Source: Bogoriella caseilytica (lineage in GTDB: Bacteria > Actinomycetota > Actinomycetes > Actinomycetales > Actinomycetaceae). From it: 64,000 nt of DNA. The stretch lies in the NCBI RefSeq assembly GCF_003752405.1, contig NZ_RKHK01000001.1:930001-994000 (forward strand). The letters run 5' to 3'. The position numbers were made by a program, and so were the translations under genes. The stretch's first letter is position 1. Every line of letters begins with the position of its first letter. This document shows, one piece after another, positions 53,532 through 61,395 of this stretch. The notes beneath the pieces were generated by a model. That model saw only the letters and a program-made list of their open reading frames with translations, made no database searches and was not told the DNA's origin.

Positions 53532-54323
53532 TCAGCTCAACCGGGCAAGCCGGTAACCGACGCCGCGGACCGTCTCGACATAGCGAGGCACGGCGGGATC
53601 ATCCCTGAGCTTTCGCCGCACGTTGGCGATGTGGACCTCCACGGAACGCCGCTCGGCGGGCCCGATGGCGAGATGATCGCCACCCAGAGCACGCCGCGCG
53701 AGGGCCTCCTTGGTGAGAACCCGCCGGGGGGCTTCGAGGATCGCCACGAGCAGCTCGAACTCCGTGCGCGTGAGATCGACGACGACCCCGCCCACTTCGG
53801 CGGTGCGGCAAGCGACGTCCACCACCAGGTCACCGTGCACGAGGGTCCGGTGACCGGCGACGTCACCGGACACGGCGACGTCGCCACCGAGGGCGGCCGG
53901 GGGCGTGCGAAGCTCGGTCCCACTACTGGCGGCACCGGGAGCGGCGATGCGATCACGCGGACGGCGCAACATCGCCTCGATACGGGCCCGCAGCTCCCGC
54001 GGCCGGAAGGGCTTGGTGACGTAGTCATCCGCGCCAGCTTCCAAGCCGAGCAGCGTGTCAATTTCTTCGGCCCGGCCGGTGAGCATCACCAAGTAGGTCC
54101 CCGAGAAGGCACGGAGCTGGCGGGCCACCTCGAACCCGTCAATATCTGGCAAAGCGATATCCAAGGTGGTCACGGTAGGGTCGATGGTTCGGACGAGGGC
54201 GATCCCCTCGCGACCGCTGCCCGCCGAATGCACCACAAATCCTGCTTGGGAAAGGGTCGTTTCGAGCAGCCGTCGAATATCCGCCTCGTCCTCGATCACG
54301 ACGGCACTTCGTTGCTCGGCCAT
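53532..54323 (-). CDS. OmpR-family response regulator
   Basis: Regulator of 263 aa. The receiver has acidic residues Glu11/Asp12, the phosphoacceptor Asp55 (TTLDIALPDIDGF) and a Lys in VTKPFRPREL. A linker of about 40 residues, rich in Ala/Gly, then a winged helix (RTEFELLVAILEAPRRVLTKEAL, ending VRGVGYRLARL). It is divergent from the histidine kinase at 54363 and convergent with the glycosyltransferase. The kinase is its probable partner, and the glycosyltransferase promoter region is a possible target. Confidence 0.93.
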   Translation of the reverse strand: MAEQRSAVVIEDEADIRRLLETTLSQAGFVVHSAGSGREGIALVRTIDPTVTTLDIALPDIDGFEVARQLRAFSGTYLVMLTGRAEEIDTLLGLEAGADDYVTKPFRPRELRARIEAMLRRPRDRIAAPGAASSGTELRTPPAALGGDVAVSGDVAGHRTLVHGDLVVDVACRTAEVGGVVVDLTRTEFELLVAILEAPRRVLTKEALARRALGGDHLAIGPAERRSVEVHIANVRRKLRDDPAVPRYVETVRGVGYRLARLS

Positions 54324-54345
54324 AACGCCGATTTTACGCACTACT

Positions 54346-54359
54346 GGCACTACAGTGCC
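54346..54359. promoter_or_regulatory. palindrome GGCACT-AC-AGTGCC between kinase and regulator genes
   Basis: Perfect 6-2-6 inverted repeat in the 39-bp gap between the two divergent start codons. It ends three bases before the kinase ATG. Possible autoregulatory site; it could also occlude the kinase ribosome site. Confidence 0.5.
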
Positions 54360-54362
54360 GAC

Positions 54363-56033
54363 ATGCCTTTCCGCCGCTCGGCAGCCCTGCGCCGCAGGGC
54401 ACGGCGGTCCCGATTCTCCGGGTCTGCCCAGGGGATGCCGCAAGGTCCCGTCACGATCTTCGGGCATCACCTTCCTTTTGGTGCGGTGATTTTCGCGGTC
54501 CTGCTTGGCACCTTGTTTGCCGATCTGTCGATGCTCGGCAACCGCTACTTCTTCGCCGCCATGGTGTTGGCAGTGATGACCACCGGGCTCTCCGCGATCC
54601 TGCCGTGGGGCCGGCTCCCATCGTGGTGCCCGGCCCTGCTCGCGCTCAGCGACATGGCGGTCGTCGCACTGCTGGAGATCGCCGGGAACTCCTTTGCCGT
54701 GCTGCTCGTGTTGCCTGCTCTGTGGCTCTCGATGACCTACGGCGCAGCGGGCGCGATCCTCGCGACCGGAGTGGGAGCACTGGCCGCCTGGGGGCCGGAG
54801 CTCATCAACTGGACCGCGCCGGCAACACCGGCATCCTTCGAGGTCAGGCACCTGCTCATCCCGCTGGTGCTCGCCGCCACCAGTCTCTACACCTGGTACT
54901 TGGAACGCCGCTCCCACGCCCGCAGCGCACTCCTGGCACGGCAGAGCTCTCTGGTGCAGGAAGCTCTGGAGGCCATCGATGACCGAGAAACCTTGCTCCG
55001 CGGCATTCTGAACACCATCGACGTCGGCGTGATCGCCCTGAACGCCGAGGGCCGCGTAACCCACATGAACCGCAGGATGAACGAGATCCTGGGCGGGTCC
55101 GTGCGCCAGGGTGACTACGCCGAAAAGCTCGAGGATCCTGGCTCGGGCCACGCACGTCGCAGCCACCACCTCGCGCCGTCATGCCCGGTCGTGCGGGTCA
55201 GCAGAGGTGAGGAGATCCACCGGGAGCTCGCCGAGGTGGAGGGAGCAGGCCCGACTCCGCGCATCATGCGTGTCTCCGGAACGCAGATCTACGACGAGGG
55301 CGGTGAACGGAGCGGCGCCGTCGTGGCCTACCAGGACGTCACCACGGAGAACAACGCGTTGGCCCAGCGGGAGGAGTTCGTCTCGGCGGTCTCCCACGAA
55401 CTCCGGACTCCCCTGACCTCGATCCTGGGCTACCTCGAGCTCGCCAGTACTGACCCGTCAGTACCGAACCTCCCGCGCTCCTACCTGGCCGTGGCCTCCC
55501 GGAACGCCGACCGGCTCGAACGACTGATCAATGACCTCCTCACCGCGGGCTCGGGCGAGCTCGAGGTGACCAGGACGGCTATCGACCTGCGGGAGGTGAC
55601 CACCGAAGCGGTGGCCACCCATCAGCTGCGCGCCAAGGAACGGGGCATCACCGTGGATTTCGACGCGCCTGAACCCTGCATCGTGCGCGGCGACCGCATC
55701 CGGCTGGCCCAGGTGTGCGACAACCTGCTGTCCAATGCGGTGAAGTACTCCCGAGACGGCGGACGGGTCGAGGTCACCCTCGAATCCACGCACGGGCACG
55801 CTGTGCTCACGGTGGCCGACGACGGCATCGGCATCGCCGCCGAGGAGCAGGGCCAGATCTTCGATCGCTTCTATCGCACCTCCGCTGCACGCCAGAGCTC
55901 AGTGCCCGGCACCGGCCTGGGGCTGCACATCAGCCGACGGCTCGTTCAGGCGCAGCACGGCACGTTGACATTCCGCAGCTCGGAGGACTCCGGTTCCACC
56001 TTCATCGTCACACTTCCCCAGGAGGTCTCGTGA
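54363..56033 (+). CDS. membrane histidine kinase with PAS domain
   Basis: Sensor kinase of 556 aa. An N-terminal region of about five helices (roughly 30-185), a coiled coil, a PAS domain (GILNTIDVGVIALNAEGRVTHMNRRMNEILG to about residue 330), the HisKA phosphoacceptor His345 in SHELRTPL, and the ATPase with N box (NLLSNAVKYS), G1 DDGIGI and G2 GTGLGL. Several extracellular loops are short, so a membrane or intramembrane signal is likely. It is divergent from the response regulator and overlaps the next gene by 3 bp. Confidence 0.93.
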   Translation: MPFRRSAALRRRARRSRFSGSAQGMPQGPVTIFGHHLPFGAVIFAVLLGTLFADLSMLGNRYFFAAMVLAVMTTGLSAILPWGRLPSWCPALLALSDMAVVALLEIAGNSFAVLLVLPALWLSMTYGAAGAILATGVGALAAWGPELINWTAPATPASFEVRHLLIPLVLAATSLYTWYLERRSHARSALLARQSSLVQEALEAIDDRETLLRGILNTIDVGVIALNAEGRVTHMNRRMNEILGGSVRQGDYAEKLEDPGSGHARRSHHLAPSCPVVRVSRGEEIHRELAEVEGAGPTPRIMRVSGTQIYDEGGERSGAVVAYQDVTTENNALAQREEFVSAVSHELRTPLTSILGYLELASTDPSVPNLPRSYLAVASRNADRLERLINDLLTAGSGELEVTRTAIDLREVTTEAVATHQLRAKERGITVDFDAPEPCIVRGDRIRLAQVCDNLLSNAVKYSRDGGRVEVTLESTHGHAVLTVADDGIGIAAEEQGQIFDRFYRTSAARQSSVPGTGLGLHISRRLVQAQHGTLTFRSSEDSGSTFIVTLPQEVS

Positions 56034-57187
56034 TCGCACTCGATCCACTCACCGTGCTGCTGTTCAGTGCGCTGGTGGTGGTTGTCACGTCGGCGCTCTT
56101 CCTGGCGGACGCCTGGGGTCCGGACCTCTCGCTCGCCGAGCGCTTGTGGTGCACCGCCTTCGCCAGTTCGCTGCTGGCGTGCGTGCTGCTGGCTCCCGTG
56201 GAGTTGCTGCCAGAAGCCCGCACCCCGCTGGTATTACTGGCCAACTGCCTCCTTGTCCTTGCTCCGAGCGCGGCATGGAATGGCCTGCGAGCGCATGCGG
56301 GTCGTCGGGCCATGCTGCCGGTGACCGCGGGATTGGTGTCACTCACCGCGTTCGCCGCCGTGGTCGAACCGCACGACTACCCGTGGGAGGGGATGATCGG
56401 ATACCTCAGCGCAATGATCCTGGCGCTGAGTCTGCTGGTCTGGGAAGCGGTGCGCGATGACCGCGGCCACCTGCGCACGGTCATTGCCTTCGCGGTGATC
56501 ATGGGCTTCCTGGCGGCCTACTACGTGATGCGCCTCGTCGTGTTCGTCTTTCTCGGCCCGGACTCCGACTTCTTCGCCACCTACGCCTCCACCCAGGTCA
56601 CGGGGATCCTCGCCTCACTGGGTGTGCTGGTCACCGCTCTGGCGCTGATCGTGCTCCGTCATGACCACCAGCACGCTGCGCGGGCGGGAAGCAGGAACTT
56701 CGACCCGATGACCGGCGCGCGGACCACCGCCTCGTTCACCTCCCGCGCCAGCGAACTACTGAGGGACCTCGCAGCCGACGGTACCCCCTTGTCACTCGTG
56801 GTCTTCGAGCCGGAGAGCGATCGGGAGATCGCTGCGGCCTTCGGCCGCGAGGATGCCGACCGGGCGCTGGTGGCCATCGGGGAGACCGTGATCAGCTTGC
56901 TCCCCACCGGGGCGATCGTGGGCCGCGATGGCGCAGCGGGCCGCAGCTTCGAGGTCCTGTTGCCGGGGAGCGTCGAGGACGAGGCGGCCCAGTGGGCTGA
57001 GACGGTCCGTGTGGCCATCCTCTCCGGGGTCTTCGAGACCGATTCGACCCCCCTGCGCCTCCCCGTGGCCCTCGGGATCTCGAGCACACAGCGTCAGGGA
57101 TATGGACTCGCAACGCTTCAGGCTGCGGCACACGAGGCCGCGGCCGTAGCCATCGCCGCGCGCGAGACCCGGGCAGGGAGCATCTGA
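56030..57187 (+). CDS. membrane protein with degenerate GGDEF domain
   Basis: A 385-aa protein. Seven hydrophobic segments fill about residues 5-207, and a GGDEF-like domain occupies the rest: DPMTGARTTASF matches the DxLTGLxNRR start, but the active-site loop reads VGRDGAAGRSFEVLLPG, without GG(D/E)EF. It therefore cannot be expected to make c-di-GMP and could be a sensor or nucleotide-binding effector. GTG start at 56030 overlaps the kinase stop (GTGA), with AGGAGGT upstream, so it is coupled to the kinase. Confidence 0.8.
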   Translation: MIALDPLTVLLFSALVVVVTSALFLADAWGPDLSLAERLWCTAFASSLLACVLLAPVELLPEARTPLVLLANCLLVLAPSAAWNGLRAHAGRRAMLPVTAGLVSLTAFAAVVEPHDYPWEGMIGYLSAMILALSLLVWEAVRDDRGHLRTVIAFAVIMGFLAAYYVMRLVVFVFLGPDSDFFATYASTQVTGILASLGVLVTALALIVLRHDHQHAARAGSRNFDPMTGARTTASFTSRASELLRDLAADGTPLSLVVFEPESDREIAAAFGREDADRALVAIGETVISLLPTGAIVGRDGAAGRSFEVLLPGSVEDEAAQWAETVRVAILSGVFETDSTPLRLPVALGISSTQRQGYGLATLQAAAHEAAAVAIAARETRAGSI

Positions 57188-57242
57188 GCTCGTCGATGAT
57201 CTCGACCCCAGCTCATCCGGGCAGAGGTGGTAGACCAGAGCG

Positions 57243-58688
57243 GTGAGCTCAGCCCCCCACGCCGCGGAGATGCCCGCGCGCGCCCGCTGGAGCGCCTTCG
57301 TCATCTGCCTCGGCGCCGGATTCATGGCACTCCTCGACGTCTCGATCGTCAATGTCGCCCTGCCCTCGATCGAGCGGGCCCTTGAGCCCAGCCCGAGTCA
57401 ACTGCAGTGGGTGGTTGCCGGCTACGGGCTCACCTTCGGGTTGGTGCTCGTGCCTGCTGGGCGCTTGGGTGACGTCTTGTCCCGGCGCTGGGTGTTCGTG
57501 TTGGGGTTGAGTGGTTTCGTGCTCGCTGCCGCCGCCTGCGGCTTCGCCCCCACGCCCGAGGTGCTCGTCGGCCTGCGCCTGCTGCAGGGGGTCTTCGCCG
57601 GCGTGCTGAACCCGCAGGTGATCGGGTTGATCCAGGAACTCTTCCGCGGCCCGGAGCGCGGACGGGCCTTCGGCTACTTCGGGGCCACCATCGGTATCTC
57701 CACAGCGCTCGGGCCGCTCGTGGGTGGGTTGCTGATCGCCGCCTTCGGGCCCGAGGAAGGATGGCGGGCCGTCTTCCTGGTCAATGTGCCCCTGGGTCTG
57801 ATTCTTGTGCCCCTGGCACTGCGCTATCTGCCCCGCACGGCACCCCAGGCCACCCAGGCACGTATCGACGTCGTCGGGATGCTGCTGATCGCCGCCGCAG
57901 TGCTGTGCATCATGTTCCCTTTCGCCTCGGCCAGTGATGCCGAAGCGAACGACGTGCCGTGGTGGCTGCTGGGCGTCGCGACTGTGCTCATCGCCGCCTT
58001 CGTGCTCTGGGAGCGGCGCCTGGAGCGCGCTGGAGGATCTCCGGTGGTGAGTTCAGAGCTGATGCGCACCCCCTCCTTCGTGCTGGGTGCTGCCGTGGCC
58101 GCGGCCTACTTCGCCGGCTTCACCGGCATGTTCCTCGCCGGCACGCTCTACCTGCAGCAGGGCCTGGGACTCAGTGCTCTCCAGGCCGGACTGACCCTGA
58201 CGAGCTTCGCCCTGATGGGCGCGATCTCCGCAGCACTCTCCGGCAGGCTGGTGCAGCGCTTCGGGCGGTGGACCGTGGTCACCGGCATCGCTCTGACCGG
58301 GATCGGGATGGCCGGAGTGGCCTCCACGGCTGCCACGACCGATGGTCCGCAGACGGCACTCGTGCTGGCCTGCTGGCTCGCGATCGCCGGGCTGGGCAAT
58401 GGGGCGGTGATTTCCCCGAACCAGGCGCTCACCCTGGCGGACGTGCCCGTCACCCGCGGTGGCTCCGCTGGTGGTGTGCTCCAGACGGGCCAGCGCATGG
58501 GCGCCGCCATCGGTATCGCGATCGCAGCGGCGGTCTTCTTCTCCCGCCTCGAGCAGGCGGGCAGCGGCGCGCTGGCCGGTGGCTATGGCCCCGCCATGCG
58601 CGCGACCATGGTCGTTGCCCTGACGGCGATGAGTGTCGCCTTCCTCCTCGCACTCACAGACGCGCTACGTCGACGCACCCATCACTAG
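57243..58688 (+). CDS. MFS transporter, DHA2 (EmrB/QacA) type
   Basis: Predicted 14-helix drug:H+ antiporter of 481 aa. Motif C-like and motif A regions (PAGRLGDVLSRRWVFVLGLSGF) and FMALLDVSIVNVALPSI near the N-terminus are classic for the group. GTG start at 57243. It may form the end of the kinase transcript or be independent (gap about 55 bp). The substrate is unknown. Confidence 0.9.
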   Translation: MSSAPHAAEMPARARWSAFVICLGAGFMALLDVSIVNVALPSIERALEPSPSQLQWVVAGYGLTFGLVLVPAGRLGDVLSRRWVFVLGLSGFVLAAAACGFAPTPEVLVGLRLLQGVFAGVLNPQVIGLIQELFRGPERGRAFGYFGATIGISTALGPLVGGLLIAAFGPEEGWRAVFLVNVPLGLILVPLALRYLPRTAPQATQARIDVVGMLLIAAAVLCIMFPFASASDAEANDVPWWLLGVATVLIAAFVLWERRLERAGGSPVVSSELMRTPSFVLGAAVAAAYFAGFTGMFLAGTLYLQQGLGLSALQAGLTLTSFALMGAISAALSGRLVQRFGRWTVVTGIALTGIGMAGVASTAATTDGPQTALVLACWLAIAGLGNGAVISPNQALTLADVPVTRGGSAGGVLQTGQRMGAAIGIAIAAAVFFSRLEQAGSGALAGGYGPAMRATMVVALTAMSVAFLLALTDALRRRTHH

Positions 58689-58690
58689 CC

Positions 58691-58735
58691 AGCTCCCCCA
58701 GCTCCCCCAGCTCCCCCAGCTCCCCCAGCTCCCCC
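58691..58735. repeat. five tandem 9-bp AGCTCCCCC repeats
   Basis: Five perfect, gapless copies immediately after the MFS stop. This begins a repeat-rich intergenic block of about 290 bp between the MFS and purL genes. Confidence 0.9.
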
Positions 58736-58738
58736 AGA

Positions 58739-58810
58739 CGATTGTGCTCACTCGACGTCGCTATGACACACCGTCGGGCGGCTGAGAACGACGTTTCCTG
58801 AGCACAATCG
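58739..58810. repeat. 72-bp imperfect palindrome with perfect 12-bp ends
   Basis: CGATTGTGCTCA (58739-58750) and its inverse at 58799-58810 are perfect. Inside, ACGTCG and CGACGT extend the pairing imperfectly around a central loop. It resembles a REP/MITE-type element, or a long RNA hairpin. No transposase is nearby. Confidence 0.75.
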
Positions 58811-58814
58811 CCCC

Positions 58815-58894
58815 AGGAAGCCCACGCCCCAGGAAGCCCACGCCCCAGGAAGCCCACGCCCCAGGAAGCCCACGCCCCAGAAGGCCGACGCCCC
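58815..58894. repeat. 16-bp tandem repeats (four perfect, one degenerate)
   Basis: AGGAAGCCCACGCCCC is repeated at 58815, 58831, 58847 and 58863, with a diverged fifth copy at 58879-58894. Further GGTGTCC-like pieces follow up to the purL stop at 58978. The unit is not coding in any convincing frame. Confidence 0.85.
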
Positions 58895-58977
58895 GGGGGT
58901 CGGACGGTCGGCCCATCCCGTCCCGAGGTGTCCCGGCTAGGGGTGTCCCGTCCGGAGGTGTCCTAGCCGGCCGGGGA

Positions 58978-61308
58978 TTAGCCGAAGTACTGCGGGAGGG
59001 TCGCCTCGGCGCTGCGGCGGAGTTCGGCCAGGGGAAGGTCCAACGAGGGCGCATCGAGGCCGTCCAGTCCGTCGATCTGCACGCTCTCCCCCCCACTGAC
59101 GCCGATCCGGGTGATCGGGACGCCGTGCTCGGCCGCCAAAGCCACCAGCTCCCCGCCCTGACCGTCCCGCACGGCGACCAACGCTCGAGCGCCGCTCTCG
59201 GCGAAGAGCACGGCGGTGGCGTTCACCCCGTCGCGCTCGCCCACCTCAGCGAGGTCGATCTGCGCGCCGATCCCGAAGCGCAGTGCCATGTCCACCACGG
59301 CCTGGGCGAGCCCGCCGGTGGACAGGTCGTGGGCGGCGTGAGCGATGTCGCCGGCCGCGCCCACCAGAACCTCGGCGAGGCGCTTCTCTGCGGCCAGGTC
59401 CAGGCGCGGCGGCAGTCCGCCCAGGTGGTCGTGAATGCCGCGGGCCCACTCGCTGCCGTCGAGTTCCTCGGCCGTCACGCCCAGCAGGTAGATCTCCCGG
59501 CCGTCCTCGGTCCAGCCCGACGGCGTGACCGTGGCGACGTCGTCGAGGACCCCGAGCACACCCACGACCGGGGTGGGGTTGATGGAGGAGTCGATCTGAC
59601 CGGGCTCGCCGGTGCCGTTGTACAGGGAGACGTTGCCTCCGGTGACCGGCACACCGAGCTCCTGGCAGGCGTCGGCCAGGCCGCCGATGGCCTCGACCAA
59701 CTGCCACATCGCATCCGGGTCCTCCGGGGATCCGAAGTTCAGGCAGTCGGTGACCGCCAGGGGACGCGCCCCGACGGTGGCCACGTTGCGGTAGGCCTCG
59801 GCCAGCGCGTGGCCGGCGCCGGTACGCGGATCGAGCTTGGCGAAGCGCCCATTGGCGTCGGTGGCGATCGCGACTCCGCGGCCGGTGGCCTCGTCCACGC
59901 GGATCACGCCGGCATCGTCGGGCTGGGCCAGCGCGGTATTGCCCTGCACGTACCGGTCGTACTGGTCGGTGATCCACGAGGCCGAGGCCAGGTTGGGTGA
60001 TCCCACGAGCTGCAGCACCTGGTCGCGTAGCTCCGCGGCGCTGGCGGCGCGCGGGAGGTGGCGGGCCGCTGCGGCGTCGTCGTTGAGTTGGTCCTGCCAG
60101 GCGGGCCGGGCAAAGGGGCGCTGGTAGACAGGGCCGTCGTGCGCCACGGTCTTGGGATCGACGTCCACGATCCGGTGTCCGTGGTGATCGATGGTCAGGC
60201 GCCCGTCTCCGGTGACCTCACCGATGACGGCGGTCTCCACGTCCCACTTGCTGGTGATCGCCAGGAAGCGCTCCAGCTTCTCGGGGGTGACCACCGCCAT
60301 CATGCGTTCCTGGGACTCACTCATCAGGATCTCGCCCGCGGTCAGCGAGGGGTCACGCAGCAGCACGTTCTCCAGGTCCACGTGCATGCCGGAGTCGCCG
60401 TTGGAGGCCAGCTCCGAGGTGGCGCAGGAGATCCCGGCGGCGCCGAGGTCCTGGATCGCCTCCACCAGGTTCGCGGCGTAGAGCTCCATGCAGCACTCGA
60501 TGAGCACCTTCTCCATGAAGGGGTCACCGACCTGCACGCTGGGCCGCTTGGCCGGCACGCCGTCCTCGAAGGTCTCCGAGGCCAGGATTGAGGCGCCACC
60601 GATGCCATCACCGCCGGTGCGCGCGCCGAAGAGCACGATCTTGTTGCCCACGCCTGAGGCGTTGGCCAGATGGATGTCCTCGTGCCGCAGCACCCCCAGG
60701 CACAGGGCGTTGACCAGGGGGTTGCCCTGGTAGGAGGCGTCGAACTCGGTCTCGCCGCCGATGTTGGGCAGGCCCAGGCAGTTGCCGTAGCCGCCCACGC
60801 CACCCACCACGCCGTGGACGACGCGGGCGGTGTCCGGGTGGTCCACCGCACCGAAGCGCAACTGGTCCATCACGGCCACCGGGCGAGCACCCATGGCGAT
60901 GATGTCGCGCACGATGCCGCCGACGCCGGTGGCCGCGCCCTGATAGGGCTCCACGAAACTGGGGTGGTTGTGCGACTCCACCTTGAAGGTCACGGCCCAG
61001 CCGTCGCCGATATCGACCACGCCGGCGTTCTGCCCGATGCCCACCAGGAGGTGCTCGCGCATCTCCTCGGTGGTTTTGTCCCCGAACTGCTTGAGGTGCA
61101 CCTTGGAGGACTTGTACGAGCAGTGCTCGGACCACATCACGGAGTACATCGCCAACTCGGCAGCCGTGGGGCGGCGGCCGAGGATGTCGACGATGCGCTG
61201 GTACTCGTTGTCCTTCAGCCCGAGTTCGGCGAAGGGGAGCGTGTCATCCGGGGTGGCGGCGGCGTTGTCCACCGTGTCCGGGAGGGCCTGGTGCGGGGCG
61301 GCAGTCAC
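58978..61308 (-). CDS. purL: phosphoribosylformylglycinamidine synthase subunit II
   Basis: FGAM synthase large subunit of the small-PurL type (776 aa), which works with separate PurS and PurQ (not in this window). ATP-grasp-like PurM fold repeated twice: [36 protein letters not shown] and, in the second half, [15 protein letters not shown] at 61308 is chosen because it gives the usual family N-terminus; the frame runs 24 bp further. Essential purine step 4. Confidence 0.95.
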   Translation of the reverse strand: MTAAPHQALPDTVDNAAATPDDTLPFAELGLKDNEYQRIVDILGRRPTAAELAMYSVMWSEHCSYKSSKVHLKQFGDKTTEEMREHLLVGIGQNAGVVDIGDGWAVTFKVESHNHPSFVEPYQGAATGVGGIVRDIIAMGARPVAVMDQLRFGAVDHPDTARVVHGVVGGVGGYGNCLGLPNIGGETEFDASYQGNPLVNALCLGVLRHEDIHLANASGVGNKIVLFGARTGGDGIGGASILASETFEDGVPAKRPSVQVGDPFMEKVLIECCMELYAANLVEAIQDLGAAGISCATSELASNGDSGMHVDLENVLLRDPSLTAGEILMSESQERMMAVVTPEKLERFLAITSKWDVETAVIGEVTGDGRLTIDHHGHRIVDVDPKTVAHDGPVYQRPFARPAWQDQLNDDAAAARHLPRAASAAELRDQVLQLVGSPNLASASWITDQYDRYVQGNTALAQPDDAGVIRVDEATGRGVAIATDANGRFAKLDPRTGAGHALAEAYRNVATVGARPLAVTDCLNFGSPEDPDAMWQLVEAIGGLADACQELGVPVTGGNVSLYNGTGEPGQIDSSINPTPVVGVLGVLDDVATVTPSGWTEDGREIYLLGVTAEELDGSEWARGIHDHLGGLPPRLDLAAEKRLAEVLVGAAGDIAHAAHDLSTGGLAQAVVDMALRFGIGAQIDLAEVGERDGVNATAVLFAESGARALVAVRDGQGGELVALAAEHGVPITRIGVSGGESVQIDGLDGLDAPSLDLPLAELRRSAEATLPQYFG

Positions 61309-61395
61309 CCGGCGGATTCTACCGGCCCGCACCGATCACCGGAGCGCGACCCAGGGCGCCGATGAGGGCCCAGCGCTCCGGGCTACCCCGCCCGC

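Noticed and set aside
53532-55169. 545-residue frame joining the response regulator to upstream sequence across the kinase gene
   Set aside because: The upstream part is antisense to the kinase and has no protein character. The receiver starts cleanly at 54323.
58691-58894. Possible CRISPR array
   Set aside because: Repeat units are 9 and 16 bp and contiguous, without unique spacers, and no cas genes are nearby.
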